Below are positions 36,471-44,897 of a DNA stretch of 64,000 nt, piece by piece. The notes beneath the pieces are model-generated. The model saw only the letters and a list, made by a program, of their open reading frames with translations. It did not search any database and was not told where the DNA came from. The position numbers and the translations under genes were made by a program. Position 1 is the first letter of the stretch, and each line of letters opens with the position of its first letter. Source of the DNA: Aquisalimonas sp. (GTDB taxonomy: Bacteria > Pseudomonadota > Gammaproteobacteria > Nitrococcales > Aquisalimonadaceae); contig SLBZ01000058.1 of assembly GCA_007126095.1 (NCBI GenBank), positions 1 to 64,000 of the forward strand, given 5' to 3'.

Positions 36471-37642
36471 TAGCCCGTGAGCTCGGCATAGCCGACGCCG
36501 TCCGGGCCCTCCTCGGCGGTGATCCGGATGGCACCCTCCCAGTAGCGGAAGGCGCCGCGCAACTCCTGCCCGTCCATGACCGCCTCGAGCCTGAGATCCA
36601 GCCCCTCATTCGGCACCTGCATGCGCCAGGCCACCGGATACCGGGTACCGCCCCCACTCTCCCAGTGCCGCTGCGCCTCCAGTTCTACCTCGTCCAACGA
36701 CAACACGCGGGCATCGCCATCGGGCTCCACCAGCAGCCCCTTGCTCAGCGGGTCGATGGAACCGTCATTCCGGCGCAGGTGGTAGAACATGATGTCCCGG
36801 TCGTCTTCCATCTGAATGGAGAACCAGTCCCAGCCGGCCTGGTCCTCGCTCAGGGTGCTGGTGCCCCACTCCCGGTCCATCCACGCCTGGCCGGTGACCC
36901 CGTGGGTGGTGTCGCCCACCATCAGCTCCCCGGACGCCGCCAGACGGGTATAGGAGTAGTAACGGGAGGCGTTGCCCGGCTCCGGACCCTTGCGGCTGTA
37001 GCCGTCCTCGCCCTGCAGCACCAGCGGTTTGCGCGGCTTCAGGGTGATGTCCAGACCCAGGTCGTCATCGGGAAAATCCAGCCGCAACGGCATCATGTCT
37101 TCGCCGTCTCCGGTCATCTCCCAGTCCTCGATCCAGATGCGGAACGGGTCGGCGACACCGCCCGCCAGCCCTGCCGCACCGCGCACGAACCGCTCCCGGT
37201 GGTGAAACGCGCCGCTCTCGGTATCGGTAATGGCCAGATGGCCCATCCAGAGCTGATTGGTGGCCAGCGCTGCCTCCCGCTCCGGCGGATCGGCGGCAAC
37301 ATTGAAGCGGAACAGGGTCACCTGGAAGCCGAAGTGGCGGTCGTCGGCGTCACGCACATTGCCGGTGACATACCACCACTCATGGCGGTAGTCGGGATGG
37401 GGGCCGTGGTCCTCCGGGAACGACAGGGGCTCCGGCCCGGTGACGCGCGCGAACCCGGCCGCATCCTCTTCGCCGGACAGCGCCCCGGTCACGTCGAAAC
37501 CATCGTCATCCGGGGCCTCGGTGTCGTCCCCGCCGGACCACATCCGCAGCAGGAGCAGCACCACCAGTACCGCGGCGACGGTGATGCCAAGTTGCCAGCG
37601 CATGCGGCGCCCGATGGGCCGGTGTTCCGGGTCCGTTGCCAT
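36467..37642 (-). CDS. AttH-like lipocalin/carotenoid-hydratase-fold protein
   Basis: 391 residues. One N-terminal membrane anchor (about 16-33) then an acidic linker and two lipocalin-like halves. The signature YRHEWWYVTGNV (about residues 84-95) matches the CrtC/AttH fold, and GQAWMDREWGTSTLSEDQAGWDWFSIQ and YPVAWRMQVP mark the second half. AttH-type proteins accompany FtsX-type ABC exporters and probably bind a lipophilic substrate outside the inner membrane. It is the last gene of the operon; three bases separate it from the permease gene. Confidence 0.85.
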   Translation of the reverse strand: MATDPEHRPIGRRMRWQLGITVAAVLVVLLLLRMWSGGDDTEAPDDDGFDVTGALSGEEDAAGFARVTGPEPLSFPEDHGPHPDYRHEWWYVTGNVRDADDRHFGFQVTLFRFNVAADPPEREAALATNQLWMGHLAITDTESGAFHHRERFVRGAAGLAGGVADPFRIWIEDWEMTGDGEDMMPLRLDFPDDDLGLDITLKPRKPLVLQGEDGYSRKGPEPGNASRYYSYTRLAASGELMVGDTTHGVTGQAWMDREWGTSTLSEDQAGWDWFSIQMEDDRDIMFYHLRRNDGSIDPLSKGLLVEPDGDARVLSLDEVELEAQRHWESGGGTRYPVAWRMQVPNEGLDLRLEAVMDGQELRGAFRYWEGAIRITAEEGPDGVGYAELTGY

Positions 37643-37645
37643 GGA

Positions 37646-40180
37646 TCAGTCCTCTTTCATCGCCAGGGCCGGCGTGGTGCGGGCCATGCGCCAGGCCGGA
37701 TAGAGCCCGGCCACCAGCGCCGCCACCAGAGCCAGCCCGAGGGCCTGTAACAGTATCCAGGGGTCGACGGCCAGGTCCATGGACCAGCCGAAGGAGCGCT
37801 GATTGATCACAAGGATCAGCGCCGCCGCCAGACCCAGCCCCAGCGGCATGGCGAACAGGCCGCTGAGCACGCCCACCAGGGCGTTCTGCGCAGTGACCAG
37901 ACCGCCGAGCTCGCGCGGCGTGACACCAACCGCGCGGAGGACGGCATACTCCCGGGCCCGCTCCAGCGACAGCGCCAGCAGCGCGCTCAACACGCCGGTG
38001 ACCGCCACGAGAACCGCCAGCATCCGCAACACCTGAGTTATCGTGAACGTCTGATCGAAGATCTCCAGGGACAGCGTACGGATCTCCCGGTTGGACTGGA
38101 ACTGCAACAGCTGCTCGCCCTCTGCTGCCGCAGACTGCAGCCGCTCCCGCAACCCCTCCGTGGAAACACCGTCACCGGCATAAACGCCGAGGCTGTCCAC
38201 GGCCGGATCATCCCAGTGGTTGTCGTATGTCTGGCGCCCCATGATAACCGCCCCCTCGGAGGTGCCGTAATCGTAGAGCACGGCGGCCACCGGGAAGGGG
38301 CGCTCGCCGCGGGCGGTGCTGAGGGTGACGGTGTCGCCGACGGCAATGCCGTGGTGCCAGGCGTACGGCTCAGTGACGAAAACGGCGCCGGCGTCACGGT
38401 ACGCTCGCCATGCCCTGTCGGGATCACCGGCCCGGAACCGGAAGCCCTCCTCGGCGGGCGTCGGAATATCGAACACCCGCAGTCGGGCATCGTGGTCACC
38501 GGCACCCACGCGCACGAAGCGCGACCGGGTGACGAAGTCGACACCCTCCACGCCTTCGAGGCGCTGACGCTGGTCCGGCTCCATGGCACCGCCGCCCGGC
38601 ACCGAGACATAGACGTCCGCGTGCAGTGTGGCATCCAGCCAGTCCGCGAAGGTGGTGCGGAAGCTGTCCACCATGACACCGACGCCGATCACAGCGGACA
38701 CCGCTACCGTAAGCGCGGCTGCCGCCACGCCCGTGCGCGAGAGGCTTGCGCCCACGCCGCGTGCGGTCATGCGCCCGAGATACCCGGCCGTGGCCCCCAG
38801 CACCGGTGCCAGCAGGCGCACGCTCAGGGACAGCAGCGGCGGCACCAGCAGGGCCATGCCCAGAATGAGCGCGAACAGCCCGGCAAAGGCCGGCGTCAGC
38901 CGCTCCCCGGTGGCCGCCAGCAGCACCACGCCGAGCGCCCCCAGCACCACCCCGGCAACAGTCAGCAGCGGCAGCCAGCGGCGGCGGCGATGCTCGAGAA
39001 ACGAACGGCTCAGCGCCGCCCGGGGCGGGATGGCGGTCGCTTCCCGCGCCGGGGCGAGCGCCGCGACAATGGTCATGCCGATGCCGAGCGCGGCCCCGCG
39101 CAACAACGATGCGGGATCGACGCTGAGTTCCCGGATGGCCAGCGCGAAGTAGAGGTCGTCGATGGTGCGGGTCACCAGATCCACCAGGACGGTGGCGAGG
39201 GCAAGCCCCAGCAGCAACCCGGCGGTCGTGCCGACACCCCCTATGACCGCGGCCTCCAGCAGAATCACCCGGAAGACTTCACCGCGGGTGGTGCCGGTGG
39301 CGCGAAGCATGCCCAGCAGCTGCCGGCGCTGGACCACCGAGAAGGTCATGGTGTTGTAGATCAGGAATGCACCCACCACCAGGGCCAGCAGGCTGAACGC
39401 CTGCAGGTTGAGCTGAAAGGCATCGGTCATCTGCGCCAGGGAGGCGGCGCGCTGATCGGCTTCCACCAGCCGCGCGCCATCCGGCAGCAGCTCGGACAGC
39501 ACCGCCAGACGGCGCTCGTCCAGCACGAAATCCACCCGGTCCAGGCGCCCCTCACGGCTCAGCAGTTCCTGGGCCGCCGCAACATCCATGATCAGGACAT
39601 CGCGCAGGCCGGTGGCATCCAGCTCGCGCTGCGGCGTCATCCCCTCCAGCACGCGCAGGGTGTGATCGCGCCCGCGGTGGCGGACGGTGAGCGGGTCCCC
39701 CGGCTCCAGCCCCAGGCGGGCGAGGTCCGACGCCAGCATCACCGCGCCGTCCGGGTAGGCCAGCAGCTCCCCCACCGGCACGCGGCCGGTGATGGCGCCG
39801 ATGGCGGGGCGCATGCCCGCCTCGGCGAAGACATCCACGCCGAGCACCCGCAGGCTGTGGTCGTCCCGCTCCGGCAGACGCACGAACCCTTCCACCACCG
39901 GCGCCGAAGGCCGCAGCCCGTGCTCGCGCCGCAGCCCCACGTACCAGTCCTCGGGGATGCCTTCCGGGCCGGCCACCACTTGATGGGTGGACTGGCCGGT
40001 GAGTGCCTCGGTAGACAGGGTGAATGCCCGCGAGGCGCTCTGGTTGGCCAGATCCACGGCCACCACCACGGCAACGCCGATGGCCACGCCCAGCAGCGCC
40101 AACCCGAGCTGCCAGGGGTGGCGCCAGAGGTAGCGCAGGCTCGCGCGGAGCAGCAGGGAGCGCGGCAACAGCAACGCCAT
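37646..40180 (-). CDS. FtsX-family ABC transporter permease, Att-like
   Basis: 844 residues; both FtsX/MacB-type halves are in one chain. Helix 1 at about 21-45, then a periplasmic domain, three helices near 265-390, extra helices (410-470), a second periplasmic domain, and three C-terminal helices (720-840). FLIYNTMTFSVVQRRQLLGMLRATGTTRGEV and VLSALLALSLERAREYAVLRAVG are the two FtsX motif regions. Fused-permease organisation resembles LolC/E- or AttFG-type exporters of lipids or lipoproteins. Start overlaps the ATPase stop by one base. Confidence 0.88.
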   Translation of the reverse strand: MALLLPRSLLLRASLRYLWRHPWQLGLALLGVAIGVAVVVAVDLANQSASRAFTLSTEALTGQSTHQVVAGPEGIPEDWYVGLRREHGLRPSAPVVEGFVRLPERDDHSLRVLGVDVFAEAGMRPAIGAITGRVPVGELLAYPDGAVMLASDLARLGLEPGDPLTVRHRGRDHTLRVLEGMTPQRELDATGLRDVLIMDVAAAQELLSREGRLDRVDFVLDERRLAVLSELLPDGARLVEADQRAASLAQMTDAFQLNLQAFSLLALVVGAFLIYNTMTFSVVQRRQLLGMLRATGTTRGEVFRVILLEAAVIGGVGTTAGLLLGLALATVLVDLVTRTIDDLYFALAIRELSVDPASLLRGAALGIGMTIVAALAPAREATAIPPRAALSRSFLEHRRRRWLPLLTVAGVVLGALGVVLLAATGERLTPAFAGLFALILGMALLVPPLLSLSVRLLAPVLGATAGYLGRMTARGVGASLSRTGVAAAALTVAVSAVIGVGVMVDSFRTTFADWLDATLHADVYVSVPGGGAMEPDQRQRLEGVEGVDFVTRSRFVRVGAGDHDARLRVFDIPTPAEEGFRFRAGDPDRAWRAYRDAGAVFVTEPYAWHHGIAVGDTVTLSTARGERPFPVAAVLYDYGTSEGAVIMGRQTYDNHWDDPAVDSLGVYAGDGVSTEGLRERLQSAAAEGEQLLQFQSNREIRTLSLEIFDQTFTITQVLRMLAVLVAVTGVLSALLALSLERAREYAVLRAVGVTPRELGGLVTAQNALVGVLSGLFAMPLGLGLAAALILVINQRSFGWSMDLAVDPWILLQALGLALVAALVAGLYPAWRMARTTPALAMKED

Positions 40181-40839
40181 CAGCCAGCGCCGCCCCCGAG
40201 TCTGAGCACACGGTCCATGCGGCGGGCCACGGCCATGCTGTGGGTCACGAGCACCACGGTAACCCGCCCCTGGCCGGTGAGTTCGTCCAGCAGTGCCAGG
40301 ACCTCTTCGGCGGTGTCTTCGTCGAGGGTGCCGGTAGGCTCGTCGGCCAGCAGCACATCCGGCTGATGCACCAGCGCCCGGGCAATGGCGATGCGCTGCT
40401 GTTCACCGCCGGAGAGGGCATCGGGGAACGCCCCTTCACGATCCCCCAGCCCGACACGCTCAAGGAGGCCCCGCGCCCGCTGGCGGCCGGCCGCATCAAC
40501 ACCGCCGGTCATCTCCAGCGGCATGAGCAGGTTCTCAATGACGGTCAGGGTGGGAATGAGATTGAAGAACTGGAACACGAAGCCGATCCGGTGGCGGCGC
40601 AGCAGGGTGCGCTCGCGCTCGTTCATGGCGGTGAGCTCGGCATCACCGATGTGCACCCGGCCGGCATCGGGCACGTCCATGCCACCGAGCAGGTTCAGCA
40701 GGGTCGACTTGCCGACACCACTGCGCCCGACCACCGCAAGCCGCTCGCCGGTGGCGACCGTCTCGGAGAAGCGGTCCAGCACGACCCGCGACCGACCGCC
40801 CTCGGTGAACGCCCGGGAGACCTGATCCAGGACGATCAT
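40180..40839 (-). CDS. ABC transporter ATP-binding protein (LolD/MacB type)
   Basis: 219 residues. Walker [19 protein letters not shown]-loop [12 protein letters not shown], signature [15 protein letters not shown], Walker [15 protein letters not shown]-loop VLVTHSM. The GTLDE and FNLIPTLTV features place it in the LolD/MacB/FtsE-like group that powers FtsX-type permeases. The start codon overlaps the stop of the small zinc-ribbon gene (ATGA), and its stop overlaps the permease start, so the operon is translationally coupled. Confidence 0.93.
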   Translation of the reverse strand: MIVLDQVSRAFTEGGRSRVVLDRFSETVATGERLAVVGRSGVGKSTLLNLLGGMDVPDAGRVHIGDAELTAMNERERTLLRRHRIGFVFQFFNLIPTLTVIENLLMPLEMTGGVDAAGRQRARGLLERVGLGDREGAFPDALSGGEQQRIAIARALVHQPDVLLADEPTGTLDEDTAEEVLALLDELTGQGRVTVVLVTHSMAVARRMDRVLRLGGGAG

Positions 40840-41027
40840 CAGCGCCGCTCGGTCCGTTCCCGGCCGCAGCGCGAACAGCGCAGCACGGTCACCAGGCGCC
40901 CTTCACGCACATCGAAGCGGGACTCGGTCACCACTTCCCAGCGGTGGCGCCCCGCACGACAGAGGGTGTCACCTTCGCGTTTGCGCTGCCGGCGCTGACG
41001 CCGCTGCAATGGAATCACATCGGCCAT
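40839..41027 (-). CDS. Small zinc-ribbon-like protein
   Basis: 62 residues. A basic N-terminus (PLQRRQRRQRKR) is followed by a Cys-rich core: Cys23, HRWEVVTESRFDVREGRLVTVL, then CSRCGRERTERR. One N-terminal Cys plus His and a C-terminal CxxC pair could bind zinc. GGAG lies eight bases before the start. The gene overlaps the ATPase gene by three bases (ATGA), which argues it is real and joined to the exporter operon. Function unknown; no known Att component resembles it. Confidence 0.7.
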   Translation of the reverse strand: MADVIPLQRRQRRQRKREGDTLCRAGRHRWEVVTESRFDVREGRLVTVLRCSRCGRERTERR

Positions 41028-41095
41028 GGTGGGGCTCCATCACCTTGCTGGAAGCCCCATTGTGCCTGAGCCGGCGTCGCTTGGGGGAGCGCCGG

Positions 41096-41476
41096 TCACC
41101 GCTTGAACAGCACCAGTGCATCGCCCCGGCACACCACACGACCATCGGCGCCGGTGCACTCGGTGTCCAGGTTCACCAGCGCCTTGTCCGGGCGCAGCCG
41201 GGTGATGGCAACCCGGGCCGTGATGGCCTCCCCCACCCGCGCCGGACTGACCACTTCCAGGTGCTGCTTCAGGTAGTTGGTCCCGTGCCCCGGGAGGGTC
41301 TCGCCCAGCAGACAGGAGAACAGGCCCGCCAGCAGGGGCTCCGGAACGCCGTCTGCCGGCTCCGGGGCACGCGCCAGCGCCGCCCATTGCCGGACATCCT
41401 CGGCGGAGTAGGTACGCACCAGAGAGGCGGTGTCACCCACGGCGAGCCGGTGGAACGCGTCGAGTGCGGCGCTCAT
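41096..41476 (-). CDS. Small MaoC-like hotdog protein lacking the catalytic motif
   Basis: 126 residues from the ATG opening MSAALDAFHRL. The C-terminal hotdog strands are visible (GTNYLKQHLEVVSPARVGEAITARVAI and KALVNLDTECTGADGRVVCRGDALVLF). The usual D-x4-H catalytic helix of (R)-specific hydratases is missing: the corresponding stretch is AALARAPEPADGVPEPL. It overlaps the preceding MaoC gene by four bases (ATGA), so the two are probably co-translated; a heterodimer is the simplest model. Confidence 0.75.
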   Translation of the reverse strand: MSAALDAFHRLAVGDTASLVRTYSAEDVRQWAALARAPEPADGVPEPLLAGLFSCLLGETLPGHGTNYLKQHLEVVSPARVGEAITARVAITRLRPDKALVNLDTECTGADGRVVCRGDALVLFKR

Positions 41477-41874
41477 GACTGCTCCTCCCCGCCGAACCCG
41501 ACCAGGCACTGACCATCGAGCCCGCGGCGCCCGTCCGCCTTCTCCACCCGCGTGGCGACGCGCCAGCAACAGCCATCCTCCTGCCATAGGGGCTCCAGGG
41601 CGATGATCACGGGTTCATCGGCATAGGTCGGGGCCGGGAACATGAGATCCTGTTGCAGCAGCCGCGCGCCAGGCCAGCTACGTGCGACCAGGCCATGCAC
41701 CGCACTGAACAGCAGCATGCCGTGCGCCACGGTGGCCCCGAACGCGGTCTCGGCGGAGAAGGCCGGGTCCACGTGGATGGGGTTGCGATCGCCGGAGATG
41801 TCGCCGAAGCGCTTGAAGTCGACCTGGGTGAAGACCCGCTCTTCATGAACGGACTGCAGTTCAGCGGCGTGCAT
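41473..41874 (-). CDS. MaoC-like (R)-specific enoyl-CoA hydratase
   Basis: 133 residues from the ATG opening MHAAELQSVHEERV. The hydratase motif D-x4-H is present: GDISGDRNPIHVD with Asp29, Asn31 and His34. AFGATVAHGMLLFSAVHGL is the matching core helix. This is PhaJ-type architecture: hydration of 2-enoyl-CoA to (R)-3-hydroxyacyl-CoA. The start overlaps the C-terminal coding end of the acyl-CoA ligase by 14 bases. Confidence 0.85.
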   Translation of the reverse strand: MHAAELQSVHEERVFTQVDFKRFGDISGDRNPIHVDPAFSAETAFGATVAHGMLLFSAVHGLVARSWPGARLLQQDLMFPAPTYADEPVIIALEPLWQEDGCCWRVATRVEKADGRRGLDGQCLVGFGGEEQS

Positions 41875-43381
41875 CGTCGCGCAACTCCTGTTTCCGAACC
41901 TTGCCCAGGGCATTGCGCGGCAGCGCATCGCGGATGGTGAACACCTTTGGCACCTTGTAGCCGGCGAGCCGCTCGCGGCACCAGTCGCGCAGGGCGTCGG
42001 CATCGGCTGCGCCGCCGTCGCCGAGGCAGACGTACGCGCAGCCCACTTCGCCCCAGCGCTCATCCGGCATGCCCACGACGGCCACGTCGGCCACGGCGTC
42101 GTGCTGCAGCAGCACCTGCTCCACCTCCGCGGGGTAGACGTTCTCGCCGCCGGAGATGAACATGTCTTTCCAGCGATCGACGATGAAGTAGTAGCCGTCC
42201 GAGTCACAGCGGGCCACGTCGCCGCTGTGCAGCCAGCCGTCGGCCTCGATGGTCTCCGCGGTGGCGTCCGGGCGCTGCCAGTAACCCGGTGTGACGCCCG
42301 GCCCGCGGATCAGCAGCTCGCCCGGCTCGCCGGGCGGCACGTCATTGCCGTCACGGTCGACGATACGGGTCTCCGCCAGCAGCTGGGGCCGCCCGACGGA
42401 GCCGGTCTTGTCGAGCACGCGCTCCTCGTCCAGCAGGAACACGGTAGGGCCAGTCTCGGTCATGCCGAAGCCGGTGCGCACGTAGATGCCGTGGGCGACG
42501 TAGCGTTCGGCCACCGACAGCGCCAGCGGTGCGCCGCCACAGCCCCAGGAGCGCACGTGCCCGAGCCGTTCACCGCTGAAACCGGACTGCTCGATGAGCA
42601 TCTGGTAGACGGCCGGGACACCGAAGAAGACGGTGGCCCGCCGCTCCAGCACGTCCAGGGCCTGCTCCGGCTCGAAACTGCGCTGCACCAGCACGGCCCC
42701 GCCCACCAGGAAGACGGCGCTGGAATACAGGTTGATCCCGGCGGTGTGGAACATGGGCAGGACGTTGAGCAGCACATCGTCCTGCCGCAGTTCCACGGGA
42801 ATGCCGATGTTCCAGTAATTCGCCATCATCATGCGGAAGGTCTGGATCACGCCTTTCGGCCGTCCGGTGGTGCCGGAGGTATACAGCAGATACCAGGGCG
42901 TATCCGGGGACCGGGGCGCATGGGGCCCGGGATCGGGCGTCACCGCCGCCACGTCGTCTTCGTACACCCGCGCGCCGGTGACACCCCCCTCCATGCCCAC
43001 GCTGACCAGCGCCGGGCGGCTGCCGGCAAGGGATGCGGCGGCGTCGGCGAACTCGGCACCATGGATGAGCGCGGCGGGCGTGGCGTCGTCCAGCAGACCG
43101 TCCAGCTCGGGCACGGCAAGCCGCCAGTTCAACGGCACGAGAATGACGCCCGCCTTGGCGCAGCCGAACAGCAGAGCAAAGAACTCGGCGCGGTTGTGCC
43201 CCAGGTAGGCGAGGCGGTCGCCGGCATCGAGCCCCCAGGTTCCGGTCGCCGCTGCGGCAACGCGGGCGGCCCGTTCGTTGAGCTGGGCGTAGGTGTAACG
43301 GGTACCGTCGGTCAGATCTTCCACCGCCAGCGCCTCGGGTGTCACCCGGGCCCGGTGCGCGAGCAGGTCGAACATGTCCAT
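41861..43381 (-). CDS. AMP-binding acyl-CoA ligase
   Basis: 506 residues from the ATG opening MDMFDLLAHRARVTPE, preceded by GGAGGG at seven bases; a GTG start at 43432 overlapping the upstream stop is possible. Motifs: YTSGTTGRPKGVIQT, GFGMTETGPTVFLL, GWLHSGDVARCDSDGYY, ISGGENVYPAEVEQ, and the C-terminal lysine in RNALGKVRKQEL. Substrate unknown, perhaps an aromatic or short/medium acid; ATP-dependent thioester formation. It lies between the crotonase and MaoC genes. Confidence 0.9.
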   Translation of the reverse strand: MDMFDLLAHRARVTPEALAVEDLTDGTRYTYAQLNERAARVAAAATGTWGLDAGDRLAYLGHNRAEFFALLFGCAKAGVILVPLNWRLAVPELDGLLDDATPAALIHGAEFADAAASLAGSRPALVSVGMEGGVTGARVYEDDVAAVTPDPGPHAPRSPDTPWYLLYTSGTTGRPKGVIQTFRMMMANYWNIGIPVELRQDDVLLNVLPMFHTAGINLYSSAVFLVGGAVLVQRSFEPEQALDVLERRATVFFGVPAVYQMLIEQSGFSGERLGHVRSWGCGGAPLALSVAERYVAHGIYVRTGFGMTETGPTVFLLDEERVLDKTGSVGRPQLLAETRIVDRDGNDVPPGEPGELLIRGPGVTPGYWQRPDATAETIEADGWLHSGDVARCDSDGYYFIVDRWKDMFISGGENVYPAEVEQVLLQHDAVADVAVVGMPDERWGEVGCAYVCLGDGGAADADALRDWCRERLAGYKVPKVFTIRDALPRNALGKVRKQELRDDARR

Positions 43382-43428
43382 GGCCTTGCCCTCCGCGTTG
43401 CTGAATTCCCCCGGGGTGTCTTTGTCCC

Positions 43429-44193
43429 TCACCCCTTGCCAAGAAAGGCAGCCATCCCCTGTTCCGCCTCGTCACTGCCGATCTGTTCGAGGAAATTGAT
43501 CAGTTCGGCCTCCAGCCGGCGCTCGACGGCGGCCAGATCGGGTCGCGTCAGTGCCAGAGTCCGGCGCACGCTCCCCGGCCAGCGGCTCTCCAGTTCGTCT
43601 GCCAGCGTCAGGGCGGTATCCACAACGCCCTCGTGGGGGGCCAGCCGCTGGACCAGCCCCAGCGCCGCCGCCGTGTCGGCGTCCAGCGCGCCGTTGCAGA
43701 GCTGCAGCTCCAGCGCCCGGGCGCGTCCGATCCGCTCAGGCAGCAGCGCTGTCCAGCCGCCATCGGGGCTGAAGCCCACATGGGTGTACCAGGGCGAGAA
43801 GCTCGCACGCGGCCCGGCGACCACCAGGTCGCTGGCGAGCACCAGTCCCAGGGAGCCGCCGGTGACCATGCCGTGCACCGCGGCGATGGTGGGCACCGGC
43901 AGACGCAGAAGCTGGAGGATGACGCCGTTCAGCGCGCCCACCACGCGCCGGGCGTACTCCACCCGTTGCGCCCGGGGAACGGTGTAGAACCCGGCCACGT
44001 CACCGCCCGTGGAGAACGACTTGCCGTTGGCCGCGATCACGATTGCCCGGGGCGCATGCGCCGGTGCCTGCGCCAACGCCTCGGAGAGTGCCTCCAGCAG
44101 TTCCGGCACCAGGGCGTTGTGGCGCTCGGGCCTGTTCAGGGTCAACCGGACCACGCCTTCGGCGTGGGTCGTGATTACCAGGGGATCGTTCAT
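43429..44193 (-). CDS. Enoyl-CoA hydratase/isomerase
   Basis: 254 residues. Crotonase features: SFSTGGDVAGFYTV, VHGMVTGGSLGLVLASDLVVAG, and FSPDGGWTALLPERIG. The first Glu position is GGSLG, without Glu, and no Glu is at the second position, so isomerase, CoA-hydrolase or dehalogenase-like reactions are alternatives to hydration. Its start overlaps the TetR stop by four bases (ATGA). Confidence 0.87.
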   Translation of the reverse strand: MNDPLVITTHAEGVVRLTLNRPERHNALVPELLEALSEALAQAPAHAPRAIVIAANGKSFSTGGDVAGFYTVPRAQRVEYARRVVGALNGVILQLLRLPVPTIAAVHGMVTGGSLGLVLASDLVVAGPRASFSPWYTHVGFSPDGGWTALLPERIGRARALELQLCNGALDADTAAALGLVQRLAPHEGVVDTALTLADELESRWPGSVRRTLALTRPDLAAVERRLEAELINFLEQIGSDEAEQGMAAFLGKG

Positions 44194-44822
44194 CCCTTGT
44201 TCTCCTCGTTCTCCTCGCCGGTTACCAGGCCGTGCTGGAGCAGATCGCGCACCGTATCCACGACACGGTCCAGAGGCACATCCCGCTCCCAGAGCCCGTA
44301 GCGCAGCCCGAGGAAATGGGCCATGCCCATCAATGCCCAGACACGGATGCGGTTATCCCCGGGGCGGACCTCGCCCCCGGCTTCGGCCACATCCAGCAGG
44401 CGCAGGTAGCTATCGCCGAAGGCTTCGTAGTACTCGCGGTAGATGGACTCGTCCACGAACTGCGCTTCCTGCAGCACCCGGTACATCCAGGGGTGGCCGG
44501 CCACGTAGGCCAGGAAGGCCCGCAGACCCCGCGCCTCGGCATCGAGACGATCCCGGGCGTCGGAGACCTCCGCCGCCAGATGCGCACGCAGATCGCGCCC
44601 CATGTTCCGCACCAGTTCCCGCAGCACCTCTTCCTTGTTGCGGAAGTAGGAGTAGAACGTGCCCTGGGCCACCCCCGCCGCCAGCGTGATGTCACTGATG
44701 CCGGCCCTGTGGTAGCCGCGGGAGCCAAACGCCTCTTCGGCTGCCCGCAGCAGGCGGGAACGGGTCTGTGCACCACGGCGGGTGCGGGGGACGGAATCGC
44801 GTGGCAGGGACGGGTCCGACAT
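44190..44822 (-). CDS. TetR-family regulator of the acyl-CoA operon
   Basis: 210 residues from the ATG opening MSDPSLPRDSVPRTRRG (ATGs 30 and 60 bases upstream are alternatives). The helix-turn-helix is at about 15-62: RSRLLRAAEEAFGSRGYHRAGISDITLAAGVAQGTF (described as a region), SYFRNKEEVLRELV. It is the first gene of the operon and is likely a repressor lifted by an acyl-CoA. A 21-base imperfect palindrome lies just upstream. Confidence 0.88.
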   Translation of the reverse strand: MSDPSLPRDSVPRTRRGAQTRSRLLRAAEEAFGSRGYHRAGISDITLAAGVAQGTFYSYFRNKEEVLRELVRNMGRDLRAHLAAEVSDARDRLDAEARGLRAFLAYVAGHPWMYRVLQEAQFVDESIYREYYEAFGDSYLRLLDVAEAGGEVRPGDNRIRVWALMGMAHFLGLRYGLWERDVPLDRVVDTVRDLLQHGLVTGEENEENKG

Positions 44823-44845
44823 GGCAGTTCCGAAACATGACTCAA

Positions 44846-44866
44846 TTGTCATTAATTTATTAACAA
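44846..44866. promoter_or_regulatory. Candidate TetR operator of the acyl-CoA operon
   Basis: AT-rich imperfect palindrome beginning TTGTCATTAAT and ending TATTAACAA (21 bases), 24 bases upstream of the TetR start, in DNA that is otherwise GC-rich. The AT-rich block also suits a promoter. Autoregulation of TetR and control of the operon is inferred. Confidence 0.5.
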
Positions 44867-44897
44867 CAGACCCGCAGGTCAAGACTGCAGGGGCGAA

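Noticed and set aside
38216..40366. 716-codon plus-strand frame opposite the ABC permease
   Set aside because: Shadow frame rich in His/Gln/Arg; the minus-strand frame has FtsX motifs.
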